DNA of 64,000 nucleotides from Cordilura impudica (taxonomy: Eukaryota; Arthropoda; Insecta; Diptera; Scathophagidae): positions 22,522,787 to 22,586,786 of the forward strand of contig OY821522.1 in the NCBI GenBank assembly GCA_963682025.1, in the 5' to 3' direction. Shown here in pieces: positions 32,495-42,735 of the stretch. The notes below the pieces were generated by a model. The model was not told the DNA's origin. It searched no databases and saw only the letters and a program-made list of their open reading frames with translations. Numbering within the stretch: position 1 is the stretch's first letter; every line of letters begins with the position of its first letter. A program made the translations under genes and the position numbers.

Positions 32495-33460
32495 ATTACT
32501 AATTGGTACCGTCCTTGCGGATTTTAATATACTTGACTACTCTAATGCGAGATTAATAACCATTCAGAATGGGATCGCAAAAAACAGAACGGCACTTTTA
32601 AAGTTATACATTCTATCGACAACAACAATATAGAATTTTATCACAGGACATTGAATCTACATTGAACACTAATATTACATATAGTCATCCGCTCCGTCCG
32701 TTTTTAAAACAACAAGTCTCCGATATTAATGGACTCCTCAATCGGTTAAGTCCACACGTAAGGAGAAGATCTATCGATTTTATTGGTAGTGCATGGAAAT
32801 GGGTTGCTGGGACTCCAGATAGCCACGATTTTGAAATTTTACAATGATTTAACAATATGTAATAGAGATAAGCTTGTAGAATTAAATGATAAATTTTGTA
32901 TAACTAGTTTATTTAGAAACAAAATAGGTAGCTGCACACAGGTTAACAACGAGCACGTCCCATCAATAGAAGAAATCGGAAGCGACTTACAACTGCTGAA
33001 TCAATACATTGGGAAAATTAAAGTGAACGAAGAAGAAATAGCATTAAATGGAACTTATTTGGTCAAATATTTCAATACAACAGTCAACATTGATGGTCGA
33101 GAATACTATTCAAAAGAAATAAGTGGCAACAAACCTCTTGCAGCTTTATTACAACCAAGAGCATGGAATAGCAAAACCGAAGAAATCATCTCACTGCAAA
33201 GACTCCAAAAATTGAATATGGGAGACATCAAAAGATTGGAAACACTGGAAAACAAAAATAACTTTCTACTTACATCAAGCCTCATCATCATTGTATCCGT
33301 TTGTGTTATTATCGCTTGGATTTCTAAGAAGAAAACAAAAAAAGAAGATGAAATAATAGAAACGAAAGAAGCCCAACCAGAACGTCCAATTGTTGTAAAA
33401 TCTACAGAGGAAAAAATTAGGAAGAAGAATTCCACCATTTTTGACATCCACACATTTTAA
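32495..33460 (+). pseudogene. env: env, broken and shortened
   Basis: Three frames share the envelope gene. The first (to about 32633) follows the splice acceptor and begins with a hydrophobic stretch. The second (32662-32847) has the conserved processing site region RRRSIDFIGSAWKW, where a basic cleavage site precedes a fusion-peptide-like segment. The third (about 32845-33460) carries the rest of the ectodomain, the membrane anchor (SSLIIIVSVCVIIAWI) at about 33280-33325 and a charged tail ending DIHTF. The joins are frameshifts, and the total of about 320 residues is well under the 450-550 usual for the family, so a segment is missing after the fusion-peptide region. It is a membrane fusion glycoprotein by family; this copy is not expressible as one protein. 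Confidence 0.8.
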
Positions 33461-33481
33461 GCAATCGGGACGATTGCATTT

Positions 33482-33492
33482 AAGGAGGGAGG
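33482..33492 (+). promoter_or_regulatory. Polypurine tract of element A
   Basis: AAGGAGGGAGG immediately precedes the 3' LTR (AGTTAAC at 33493). It is the expected plus-strand primer. Confidence 0.85.
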
Positions 33493-34022
33493 AGTTAACA
33501 CAAAATACATTTAAAATACATTTAAAATAAATATTTCGCTGACAACAACAACACACATAAAAAATACCAAAATTAGTTCTCAAGGTGACGTTGCGTCTTC
33601 TGTAAAACCAACAAACAGTTATTTCACAACAATACCGTTGCACGCGCCATCCGGCGCGATTACCAAAATACAGTAATTCTGCAAGGTAGTATTTTCCCAC
33701 CAACAATATCGAACGGCATTGCACATGCCAACGAATAAAGCAGCTCATTTTACAATAATAACATTGCACGCGCCAATGGTCAACACAGAAATTCTGCAAG
33801 GTAGTAAATTCACACCAACAACATTGAACAGCATTGCACGAGCGGCAGAATGACAACAAAATACCTGAATGGCGTGATCAGCAAACCTGTTATTATAAAT
33901 TAGGGTAGTTTTAAGAAAATCATTGCTTTTTATTTTGAATTACCAATAAAGACGGTTGTTGTGTCGCCATCAGCGCACAACAATTAATTTTTTTAAACAA
34001 AAATTCATCAAGGAATTTAATT
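33493..34022 (+). repeat. 3' LTR of element A
   Basis: Copy of the 5' LTR, from AGTTAACACAAAATAC to GGAATTTAATT, with AATAAA at 33945-33950 and the same internal imperfect repeats. It is followed by TGTA (34023-34026), the target duplication. Confidence 0.9.
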
Positions 34023-35338
34023 TGTATATAAAAGTAATTCTGTACGAGGGAAAGTATAAAAGCAATGGTAAAAGTGTAATATATCTGGGTAAATACAATA
34101 GGGTAAGTTTTTTCTTTTAGTTTAAGTATAATGGTAATGGTATATATTCATAAAAATGACAAGGTAAGTTTTTTCTTTTGTTTTGTTTTAGGTTTAAGTA
34201 TTAAGGTAAAATTATATAAAGGTAAATATTTATAAAAATGACAAGGTAAGTTTTTATGTATTATTAAGTTTATAGTTAATATATACAAGCATGTAAGTAT
34301 TAAGTTTATAATTGACGTACTAAGGTTATTCTTAGTATCAAGGTAAGTAGATTTGTATCTTAAAATTCAGGTGGTTATGTAAGGTAAGTTAATTCTAGTT
34401 AACCTTTTAGTTCGAAATTTACTTATTTAACAATCTTTATTAGGTATAAAAGTTTACTAAATGAAAATTTTGCTTAAAACCAATAATACTTAGCTACTGT
34501 TGCTGCCGCTGCTTGCTGATGATGACTGGATGATACCCTAAAACGGATCCGTCAGGGAAAGCTGATGGTTTTTATGCTGTTGCTAAAGTTGTGTTGCGGC
34601 TCGCTGGTGAGGTGTTAGGTGAGGAAGCGTTTACAGCTGTTGTAATGCTTATAATTTTTTCTTCTTTTTCTTCCTGGTTTCATAAAATTCATAATTCTTC
34701 TAGACTTTTCAAATTTTACACTTAGTTTTTTGATTACCAGTACAGTCTTAAGATATAAAATTTTACATAATTATAATGTTTCTCACTTTTAGTTCAACTA
34801 ATTCATTTTTTTTTTTGAGTCAAATTTATCAAAATTTCTGTTCTTTTTATTAACTTTCCTTTTTTTTTATTTTAATGACTTTTTAGTTCAAATTAATTTC
34901 AATAGTTTTTAAACTTTTTAAGTTTTTTTTCCGATTTAACTTTTCTTGTTAACTGCTACCCGCCAAGTGCCAACTGAACTACGCGTGTCGCTTTTTTGTC
35001 TCTACATTTCTTTTCTTTCTTCCTTTTCCTTTTTCTTCTTTTAAGCGTTGCTACTCTATGATTGGTGCATTACTTTAACGGTACTATCACACCATAAAAT
35101 TAATACAAAAACTGACGCGATGGATAATAATAAAAGCAAGAGGGCAAAGTAGCCGATTTCTCTATTCAGGGTTGTGTTATACACTGAGAAAACTAATTCC
35201 GCAACAAAGCTGCTACGTTAAGCGAATTACAATTAATTAACGAACAGAAACAAAGGAATTAGAACGCGGAAAAACTATGAATGAAAACGTATTGCACGAC
35301 CTACGACAAGCCGGGCAAGCATATAATAGGCAAAGGTC
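34023..35338. other. Region with repeated splice-donor-like words; likely 3' end of element B
   Basis: No gene is seen. At 34101-34390 the word GGTAAGT occurs five times, three times in a longer context close to AAAAATGACAAGGTAAGTTTT. Around 35005-35045 the plus strand is a long CT tract, which is polypurine on the minus strand and could be the plus-strand primer of element B. The 3' LTR of B would lie to its left, but no matching LTR is in the window, so its edges are not fixed. Confidence 0.35.
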
Positions 35339-36563
35339 TCATGGTCTTAGATCCGAAGCATAGAATCTGCCAACTAATTTCCCTTGAAGATCCTCTACAT
35401 CGTAAAGCGTGTTTCCTACATGTTCACGTTTTCGATATTTTATGTACTTGGGTGTAAATTTAGCATTTATCGCTTTTTGAAAATTACTTAAATCGTGGTT
35501 TTTCGAAAAACTTCTTGTCCAATTCTGTAGTTGACTGTTCTCGTGCGAGTATTGTAATTTTTTGTGGCTTTTTCATGAGCTTTCTCAAGATTACGTGCAA
35601 CCTTTTCCCTAACGTGGCTCAATTTATCAGTCCTTTTAACAACGGTTTCATCTTCTAACATATTTAATTTCCCTAATAGTTGGTAAGATGAACCATGCAC
35701 ACACATGTTTTGTCGAAGCATGGAGTAGTAGGGTGAACAATTTATAGAGGTATGTTAGTCACTATGTAACACTGATAATATACGGGGAATACAAGAATCC
35801 CAATTGAGATGATGCGATTCATCCTTGAGGAAGTAACGAATTTTCGAAATAATTTCCCGATTAGCCCGCTCGGAACCATTTGCTTGGGGAGAGTATAATC
35901 CGGTCTTAATATGGGTTTTTCCAAATACAGAAAAGAATTCTCGCATTTCTTTCGAAATGAATTGCTTACCGTTATCACTGTGTATGAACTGTGGAACTCC
36001 AAATATGTTGAAGAGGTAATTCTGATAGAAGTCAATTACATTTATTGATGTAGCGGCCCTTAAAGGACGAAGGAAAATAAATTTCATAGTGGTCAATAGC
36101 AATAAACAAGTATGTATTTTTCGACTTTGAAGACGGATACGGTTCCCAGAAAACCACAACACAAACGTTGCAATGGACGTAAAGTCATAAATGCGTCCCC
36201 CATAGGTGGCCCGAGAATATGAGTTAGAGCTTTTATAATTTTGCAAGTATCGCTACATTCGCTTTGATATCGCGTGCCATTGAGGGCCAAAAGTACTTTT
36301 GACGTACTTGGGAAAGAGTTTTGAAATTTTGGGAGCCATAATCTCCACAGTCTTTCTTCTTCGTTTTCAATTCCCTGACGGAACTTTACCCTTTTGTAGA
36401 TATGACTATCGAACAGACAGAGGTCAGGTAAATTATCTTTGTTATCAGAAATATTATTTTTCAAATCTTTATACTCGGGACAATCAAATTCGTCTGATTT
36501 CAAATCAATATCGGGAAAACTAACATTAACTTCTAGCACATCAACATCAAATCGTAACAATGT
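35339..36563 (-). pseudogene. pol: Element B pol, RNase H tether and integrase
   Basis: From 36563 leftwards on the minus strand: the tether region with DVDVLEVNVSFPDIDLKSDE, then SHIYKRVKFRQGIENEEERL, then the integrase core (36246-35755) with INVIDFYQNYLF, the acidic pair in SDNGKQFISKEM and the glutamate in NGSERANREI; then the C-terminal part with TRTVNYRIGQEVFRK (about 35520) and LVGRFYASDLRP followed by TGA at 35339-35341. Frameshifts lie at about 36100-36250, 35750 and 35490. The left end of this piece is the true end of pol; the right end is the insertion point of element C, whose ATGT duplication is at 36560-36563. Confidence 0.8.
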
Positions 36564-38015
36564 TGTAACGACACGTTTTCGCACTATGCTGGGGCAGAAC
36601 TCAGCGTGCCCAGGGTTCGTTACACTTATTTTATATTTTCCGACGGATTAAAACACGCACCACTTTTATTCTTTTATTTCACACAACGCTATAATACGCA
36701 CTTTATTAATTAACATATTTATGCTGCCAACAACTGTCGATAGTCGCTAGTCTACGACGTTCGGTTCGTACTAAAGTGACCAGTTGTCCCGTCTGACTCC
36801 TGATGCCGGCACCTTTTAATGCTGGGGCATGGCCTTTCTGGGTCGAGCTATCGCTAACGGGTTGATCGTCTGGCTAATGTTGTAGGACAAGCTGTTAGCC
36901 AACGACGACGACCCCTCTTGGCGTACGGTATGTCTTGATCGATCGCAGTCGATCGACCAAGGTGATACTATGAGCACTGTCGCCCTTTCGTCTGGCTCGG
37001 ACGGAAGGCGAAATCACCTGGTTGACGTTTGACTCGTCGAACACCAACCGACAGTGACAATACCAATCGGCACACAAGTACGGCTTGTGCAATCGATGAT
37101 GGAAACCCGGATCTTTCGATTGACAAGGGGATACTTGGAGCGGGTCCTAGTTTAGTCTATCTCACGCAAAAGGCGAAATCACCTGGTTGTCGTTTGACGC
37201 GTCGAACGACCACCGACAGTGACAATACCAATTGGCAACCAGTACGACTTGTGCAATCGATGATGGAAACCCAGATCTTTCGATTGACAAGGGGGGGTAC
37301 TAGGAGCGATGTCTGTCCACGTGAGGTCACTGGGTAATGTTCACTGGATTAATGTTGTAGAACAATCTGTTAACCCAATGACTATACCTTAGCGTTCAGT
37401 AAGCAATATTCAACTGATAATGGAAACCCAGATCTTTCAGTTGAATACGACCTTACCTTGTGGCCGTAAACTGGCTAATTACCATAATCATACAAGTGCT
37501 CTGCCTTTTATACTGTTTTTCAGCTGTATACATAAGGTTTTATGTTCATTAACATTTTCACCATTGCTATAATTATATGGTGTGTATCAGTGTGGTGAAA
37601 GCTCTATGTCGCTAACAGATTAGTTGTTTGTGTCGGTTGTACTATTGAGCTCGGTCTGTACATGTTGACATGTTAATACATTATCTTAACGAATGTTGAT
37701 GGTACATTAAATACTGTTGTATCATTAAAGTACTCTAAGCCTTTGTAATATAAAATTTAAATGTAAAAGTGATTCATAACTTTATGTTTACTATGATAAT
37801 TAAATTAATTAAATTAAATTAAATGGTATTGGACTGATGGTACAAATATAATATTAAAAGTAGTAAAAATATAGTAAAAATATAATATTCAAATAGTACA
37901 ATAGTATAATAAAAAATAAAATAATAATGTGAAGAAGTTGGTTGGCTGTACCTCACCGGTGTTCGATGGTCGCCTTGTGTGGGGAAAACGAGCGTCGCGA
38001 CTTTCACTCGTCACA
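36564..38015 (-). repeat. 3' LTR of element C
   Basis: Left LTR in window coordinates, 1452 bp. It holds an internal imperfect repeat: AAGGCGAAATCACCTGGTTG starts a segment of about 150 bases at 37009 and again at 37170, each ending in GATGATGGAAACCC and ATCTTTCGATTGACAAGG. A third, partial version (AATGGAAACCCAGATCTTTC) lies near 37420. Open frames of up to 102 codons inside it are not considered genes. Confidence 0.95.
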
Positions 38016-39579
38016 CGGCCCCTCCCCTTTGGTGAGTAAGGAGCGTATCCGGTAGCTTCCGTTCCGGTCTATTTGGATCCTGTATGGGATACCAGCCACA
38101 ATCTTTTTGAAACGCTGTGCCGTATACGGCTTTCGGTTGATAGCTGCTTCTACCGATTGGACTAGACTGTGGGGTATCCCAGTGATATCGCTGGTGGGAT
38201 GGTGTGGTTGGGGTAGATCGGCGGTAGTGCCCTCGGTGGTGGTGCTGCTGACTACTCCAGACATTGGTAATGTCGTAGCTACTGATGAGGTGGGAATCGG
38301 TGATGGTGATGGTGCCACGTATGAAGCTGATGTCGATGACGGGGATGATGATGAGGAGGATGACGGTGATGATGACGATGTGGATGACGGTGATGAGGGA
38401 TGATTTTCATCATGAAATGGGTTTGGTGATGCCCGAGGCGGTGTGATGTCGATTATTAGGACATCAGTCGTGGAGGTGGGGGTAGTATCATCCATTGGGT
38501 CCACCCGGGTTGGTCTGGTGGGGGTGACACATTCCTCGGAACCCTGGACCATCTCGTCGGCGGACCGTGGAGATATTTCGATGCAGTGGTACTTGGTGTC
38601 AGTGCTCGTGGTCGGGTGCAATGGTGAGTTGTTGTTGTCGGTGTTGATACGGCCAGTTGCTTGAGGCTTTGTAGACCGTATTACGCCATCGGTTAAAGCC
38701 CCCATCTCTGGCATCGGGTTGGACCTGAGATTTAACTGTCGGAAATCCATACATGTTCTCCATATGCCATTCTTCTTTTTGGTTAGCGTAATCGGGACTC
38801 TATAGGGACTGTGTGATGGTTCTATACAGCCCTGTGCAATGAGCTTATTCACCTCCGCGTCGATTATGGCCTGCATGGCAGGGTTGCGTGGTGCATATCT
38901 GATTTTGATGGGACGGTCGTCCTTCATCACAATGTTGTGTTCTGCTATGTGGGATGGGCCGTTGACACCTCGGAACTTAGGGAGCTCGATTTCCAGGAAC
39001 TGATTGATCAGCTGCTGGTCGCTATGGCTGTGTTCCGCGATGGTGTGGGGTCCCTTTCTGTCGGTTGACTGGGTAGTTGTGTCATTTTCTGCATTTTCCG
39101 TACCATGGTACGTTTGGGTTGTACTCACCAGGCTACACGGTTCCATTTGATTAACTGGGGCTATACACTGGACGGTCAACCCCGCACACTGCAGCGTCGT
39201 GTTGAATTTACGTAAGAAATCCAAACCAAGGATAATGTCTTCGTTGAAGTCTGGCATAAGTAGGAAGGTACAGGTTGTGGTCCGGTTTCCCAGGGTAACG
39301 GTGTAGTTAGCAGCGGTCGTTATAAGTTTTTCGGAGCCGTCGGCTAAAATAATGTTCACATTGGTCGTGAGGTTAAAGGTGGGTTGTCCCAAAATATTTG
39401 CAAATTCACTTTTTATAAAACTGCGAGAGGCCCCGGTGTCTATAGTAGCCGTAACCAATCGTTTTTCCACTTTGATTTGATTATTGTTGTTGTTTTTTAT
39501 TTTTTTTTTTTGAACACAGCGCGAGGTTTTATATTTCCGTCGTGGACGGTGTTTACGACTGTCCCCGCTCGGGCGCCAT
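38016..39579 (-). pseudogene. pol: Element C internal pol remnant: protease, RT start, Ser-rich tail
   Basis: A stop-free minus-strand frame crosses the whole interior (the 528-codon frame even begins with a GTG inside the LTR, so its real start is unknown). Near its beginning is a retropepsin: ATIDTGASRSFIKSEFANIL (about 39445-39385) and ILGLDFLRKF (about 39225). Next comes the entry of a reverse transcriptase: EVNKLIAQGCIEPSHSPYRV and CMDFRQLNL (about 38765-38740). The palm with its catalytic box is absent. The sequence then passes into a Thr/Ser/Pro-rich region with a Ser run (about 38420-38300) and ends RIQIDRNGSYRIRSLL near the LTR. It looks like a pol gene with gag and the centre removed, leaving the two ends fused in frame. 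Confidence 0.8.
39561..39578 (-). promoter_or_regulatory. Primer binding site of element C, tRNA-Lys type
   Basis: Plus strand GTCCCCGCTCGGGCGCCA; on the minus strand TGGCGCCCGAGCGGGGAC, close to the complement of a tRNA-Lys 3' end. It lies one base from the 5' LTR (39580). Confidence 0.8.
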
Positions 39580-41031
39580 TGTAACGACACGTTTTCGCAC
39601 TATGCTGGGGCAGAACTCAGCGTGCCCAGGGTTCGTTACACTTATTTTATATTTTCCGACGGATTAAAACACGCACCACTTTTATTCTTTTATTTCACAC
39701 AACGCTATAATACGCACTTTATTAATTAACATATTTATGCTGCCAACAACTGTCGATAGTCGCTAGTCTACGACGTTCGGTTCGTACTAAAGTGACCAGT
39801 TGTCCCGTCTGACTCCTGATGCCGGCACCTTTTAATGCTGGGGCATGGCCTTTCTGGGTCGAGCTATCGCTAACGGGTTGATCGTCTGGCTAATGTTGTA
39901 GGACAAGCTGTTAGCCAACGACGACGACCCCTCTTGGCGTACGGTATGTCTTGATCGATCGCAGTCGATCGACCAAGGTGATACTATGAGCACTGTCGCC
40001 CTTTCGTCTGGCTCGGACGGAAGGCGAAATCACCTGGTTGACGTTTGACTCGTCGAACACCAACCGACAGTGACAATACCAATCGGCACACAAGTACGGC
40101 TTGTGCAATCGATGATGGAAACCCGGATCTTTCGATTGACAAGGGGATACTTGGAGCGGGTCCTAGTTTAGTCTATCTCACGCAAAAGGCGAAATCACCT
40201 GGTTGTCGTTTGACGCGTCGAACGACCACCGACAGTGACAATACCAATTGGCAACCAGTACGACTTGTGCAATCGATGATGGAAACCCAGATCTTTCGAT
40301 TGACAAGGGGGGGTACTAGGAGCGATGTCTGTCCACGTGAGGTCACTGGGTAATGTTCACTGGATTAATGTTGTAGAACAATCTGTTAACCCAATGACTA
40401 TATCTTAGCGTTCAGTAAGCAATATTCAACTGATAATGGAAACCCAGATCTTTCAGTTGAATACGACCTTACCTTGTGGCCGTCCACTGCCTAATTACCA
40501 TAATCATACAAGTGCTCTGCCTTTTATACTGTTTTTCAGCTGTATACATAAGGTTTTATGTTCATTAACATTTTCACCATTGCTATAATTATATGGTGTG
40601 TATCAGTGTGGTGAAAGCTCTATGTCGCTAACAGATTGGTTGTTTGTGTCGGTTGTACTATTGAGCTCGGTCTGTACATGTTGACATGTTAATACATTAT
40701 CTTAACGAATGTTGATGGTACATTAAATACTGTTGTATGATTAAAGTACTCTAAGCCTTTGTAATATAAAATTTAAATGTAAAAGTGATTCATAACTTTA
40801 TGTTTACTATGATAATTAAATTAATTAAATTAAATTAAATGGTATTGGACTGATGGTACAAATATAATATTAAAAGTAGTAAAAGTATAGTAAAAATATA
40901 ATATTCAAATAGTACAATAGTATAATAAAAAATAAAATAATAATGTGAAGAAGTTGGTTGGCTGTACCTCACCGGTGTTCGATGGTCGCCTTGTGTGGGG
41001 AAAACGAGCGTCGCGACTTTCACTCGTCACA
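39580..41031 (-). repeat. 5' LTR of element C
   Basis: Right LTR in window coordinates, exactly the same length as the left one (1452 bp). Differences noted by eye include ATATCTTAG for ATACCTTAG, GTCCACTGCC for GTAAACTGGC, GATTGG for GATTAG and TATGATT for TATCATT. It carries the same internal repeats. Confidence 0.95.
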
Positions 41032-41035
41032 ATGT

Positions 41036-42205
41036 GTCAGGGCCCGCATTTAGCGTACCTTTTCTATGTTCCATCTTAAAATCGTATCCTTGCAATATGA
41101 GACTCCATCGGGCTAGTCTTCCGCTCAGATCCTTTCGGGACATCAACCATTTTAAGCTGGAATGAGCACTCAATCTCAGTTACAGTGTATCAATTGCAAT
41201 AGGAGTTAATGAGAATGCACCTTCTTGTTTATGTAAGCAATCGGTAAGAGGACCAGTTAGGTTAGGTTTCGGCGATGGAAAGTTAACTATGGCAGTCACT
41301 TTGTCTGGATCGACTTTAAGACAACCTTTCCCTATACGATAGCCTAAATACTTAATTTCGCTCTGGCAAAATTTGCCTTTAGTTATATTTATTGTAAGTC
41401 CTTCGTCCTTGAGGCATTTTGCGACCTGTCGCGGTAAGTTAATATGTTCTTCAAAAGTTGAACTGCGGACCAGAGGGTCGTCTTGTTAAATAAAAATGTT
41501 CTCCCTTAAGCGAGATGGAACAACTTTGTCCATTAAACGGAACATTGATTGAGGGCCGTTACAGAGCCCAAAAGGCATGACGCGGTACCGGTAGAGGGGT
41601 CTACCTGGAACCGCAAAGGCAGTTTTTTTCCTTTGATGACTCGGGGTGCCTTTTTTTTTTTTTTGGAAAAAAGCGTCTTTTTAGTCCATGCCACTGATAT
41701 AATGAGTGTCCCTTAGTCTGCTAAGCAGACCATTAGTATGGGGAAGGGGATAGGAATCCTTCTTCGTGATAAGATTTAGTTTTCTAGAATCGAGGCATAA
41801 ACGTACGTTTCCAGGTTTCCTAACGTAAACAACAGGGAAGCACCAGGGTGATTTAGACTCCTCTATGACTCATATTTTTATTAAACGATCAAGCTCTTCG
41901 TAAACCTCGGCTTGCCATGGGGGTGAAAGTGGATAATGCTTGCACTTTATTGGAACCGAGTTACCTGTTTCAATGTGGTGTTCCAAAAGATTTGTGCAGC
42001 CAAGGATAATGCTGAGTGGATAATGCTTGCACTTTATTGGAACGGAGTTACCTGTTTCAATGTGGTGGTCCAAAAGATTTGTGCAGCCAAGGCCTAACTT
42101 TTCAAATGAAGGAAATTGTAAAACATCTGATTCTAGATCAAGATTTTGTTCGGCTGTTAATTCATGAAAGCAAATGTTTTTATTTTCTGATGGTCCAATG
42201 TCCAT
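41036..42205 (-). pseudogene. pol: Element B pol, reverse transcriptase part
   Basis: Minus strand from 42205: ELTAEQNLDLESDVLQFPSF, a duplicated 29-residue segment (see the 87-bp repeat), EVYEELDRLIKI, then CLDSRKLNLITK at about 41780, the MDLKDAFF motif A region (about 41690-41670), PFG at about 41580, then a QDDPLV catalytic box near 41480 that is preceded by a stop (TAA, about 41485), and SEIKYLGYRIGKGCL (about 41350). Frames change at several places, and compared with D1 and D2 about 200 bases are missing around 41190 together with a smaller piece at about 41265. The left edge, 41036, is the other side of the element C insertion. Confidence 0.75.
41930..42092 (-). repeat. 87-bp tandem duplication in element B RT
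   Basis: The 76 bases starting TGGATAATGCTTGCACTTTA at 41930 recur at 42017, an offset of 87 bases, so the protein is lengthened by exactly 29 residues: HHIETGNSVPIKCKHYPLS appears twice. Only two or three bases differ. D1 and D2 start inside this motif and show a single copy. Confidence 0.9.
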
Positions 42206-42277
42206 AGACTCTATAATTAGTGTGATGTTAGGTGCGATTGCAAAGCTATGGCAGAAGTCTAAACTTAAGTAGGCTTC

Positions 42278-42735
42278 TTAGGTCAAGGAGGGTACAATAT
42301 AGAAATCAATGTCTTTAGTAACGCCTTTATATAAAACTGGTAATTTACAGTGTCCTAAAATTGTGTTTTTGGAACCATCGGCGGTTGAAATAAAGGATCG
42401 AAAAGGTCTCAAAGGTATATTGTGTTGTTTAATAAACTGTAAACTATGTTTAGCTAACACAGAAATGCTGGCACCAGAGTCCAGTAGTACGTAAAAGTTT
42501 TTATTTAAAATTTTAATATTTGCATAAGTTCTTTCATCTTCTTTATCACATAAAATAGAATATTCAATTAATTTACGAAAAGTTTTTCTTTTCTTGAAAC
42601 GAGCTCTACAAGTTGAAATTTTTTTAGAAAATGGCTTAAATTTGGGATTAATTAAGTTAGAAGATATATCGTCTGAAATTTCCGAGATCGGTGATCTGGA
42701 TTCATCTTCCTGTGGAAGATTTATCCTTTGATCAT
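42278..42735 (-). pseudogene. pol: Element B protease region
   Basis: On the minus strand near 42480 the frame reads LDSGASISVLAKHSLQFIKQ, a retropepsin active site in its DSGA form, followed by STADGSKNTILGHCKLPVLY. The frame stops at 42278 before the RT part. The stretch 42490-42735 on the same strand links it to the gag zinc knuckle and has no clean frame. The enzyme would cleave the gag-pol precursor. Confidence 0.7.

Larger units (their letters stand above)
15012..34022 (+). mobile_element. Element A: errantivirus-like gypsy, internally triplicated
   Basis: A single LTR pair (AGTTAAC at each start, TTTAATT at each end) with TGTA on both sides encloses 19 kb, more than twice the usual 7-8 kb of this family. 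The interior has three successive blocks of leader, gag and protease-reverse transcriptase (from 15559, 19507 and 26909). Blocks 1 and 2 stop at the same point in RNase H and run directly into the next leader; only block 3 continues to integrase, env, a polypurine tract and the 3' LTR. Block 2 also carries a 3.3-kb insertion. The LTRs differ at roughly ten positions by eye, so the element is fairly young, yet all genes are broken. Confidence 0.85.
36564..41031 (-). mobile_element. Element C: compact LTR retrotransposon lacking gag
   Basis: Two 1452-bp LTRs (36564-38015 and 39580-41031) starting TGTAACGACACG and ending ACTCGTCACA enclose only 1564 bases. ATGT flanks both sides (36560-36563 and 41032-41035), and joining the flanks restores continuity of element B. 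The primer site is on the minus strand next to the right LTR, so that is the 5' LTR. The interior codes for protease, a piece of reverse transcriptase and a Ser/Thr/Pro-rich tail, with no gag, RNase H or integrase seen. Few LTR differences (about seven by eye, near 0.5%) mean a recent insertion, presumably moved by proteins of a full-length relative. Confidence 0.9.

Noticed and set aside
33275..33859. 194-codon Cys-rich minus-strand frame (also at 14986-15378)
   Set aside because: It lies antisense to the LTR of element A and appears in both LTRs because they are copies; no protein family is recognised.
15012..34022. Three separate full elements A inserted next to each other
   Set aside because: There are no LTRs, primer sites or target duplications between the blocks; only one LTR pair exists.
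37029..37337. 102-codon plus-strand frame repeated at 40045-40353
   Set aside because: It sits inside both LTRs of element C and overlaps the LTR's internal repeats; identical copies are explained by the LTR pair.
38107..38403. 98-codon frame ending in an Asp-rich run
   Set aside because: It is antisense to the Ser-rich codons of element C's interior (TCA/TCG/TCC read backwards give GAT/GAC-like codons).
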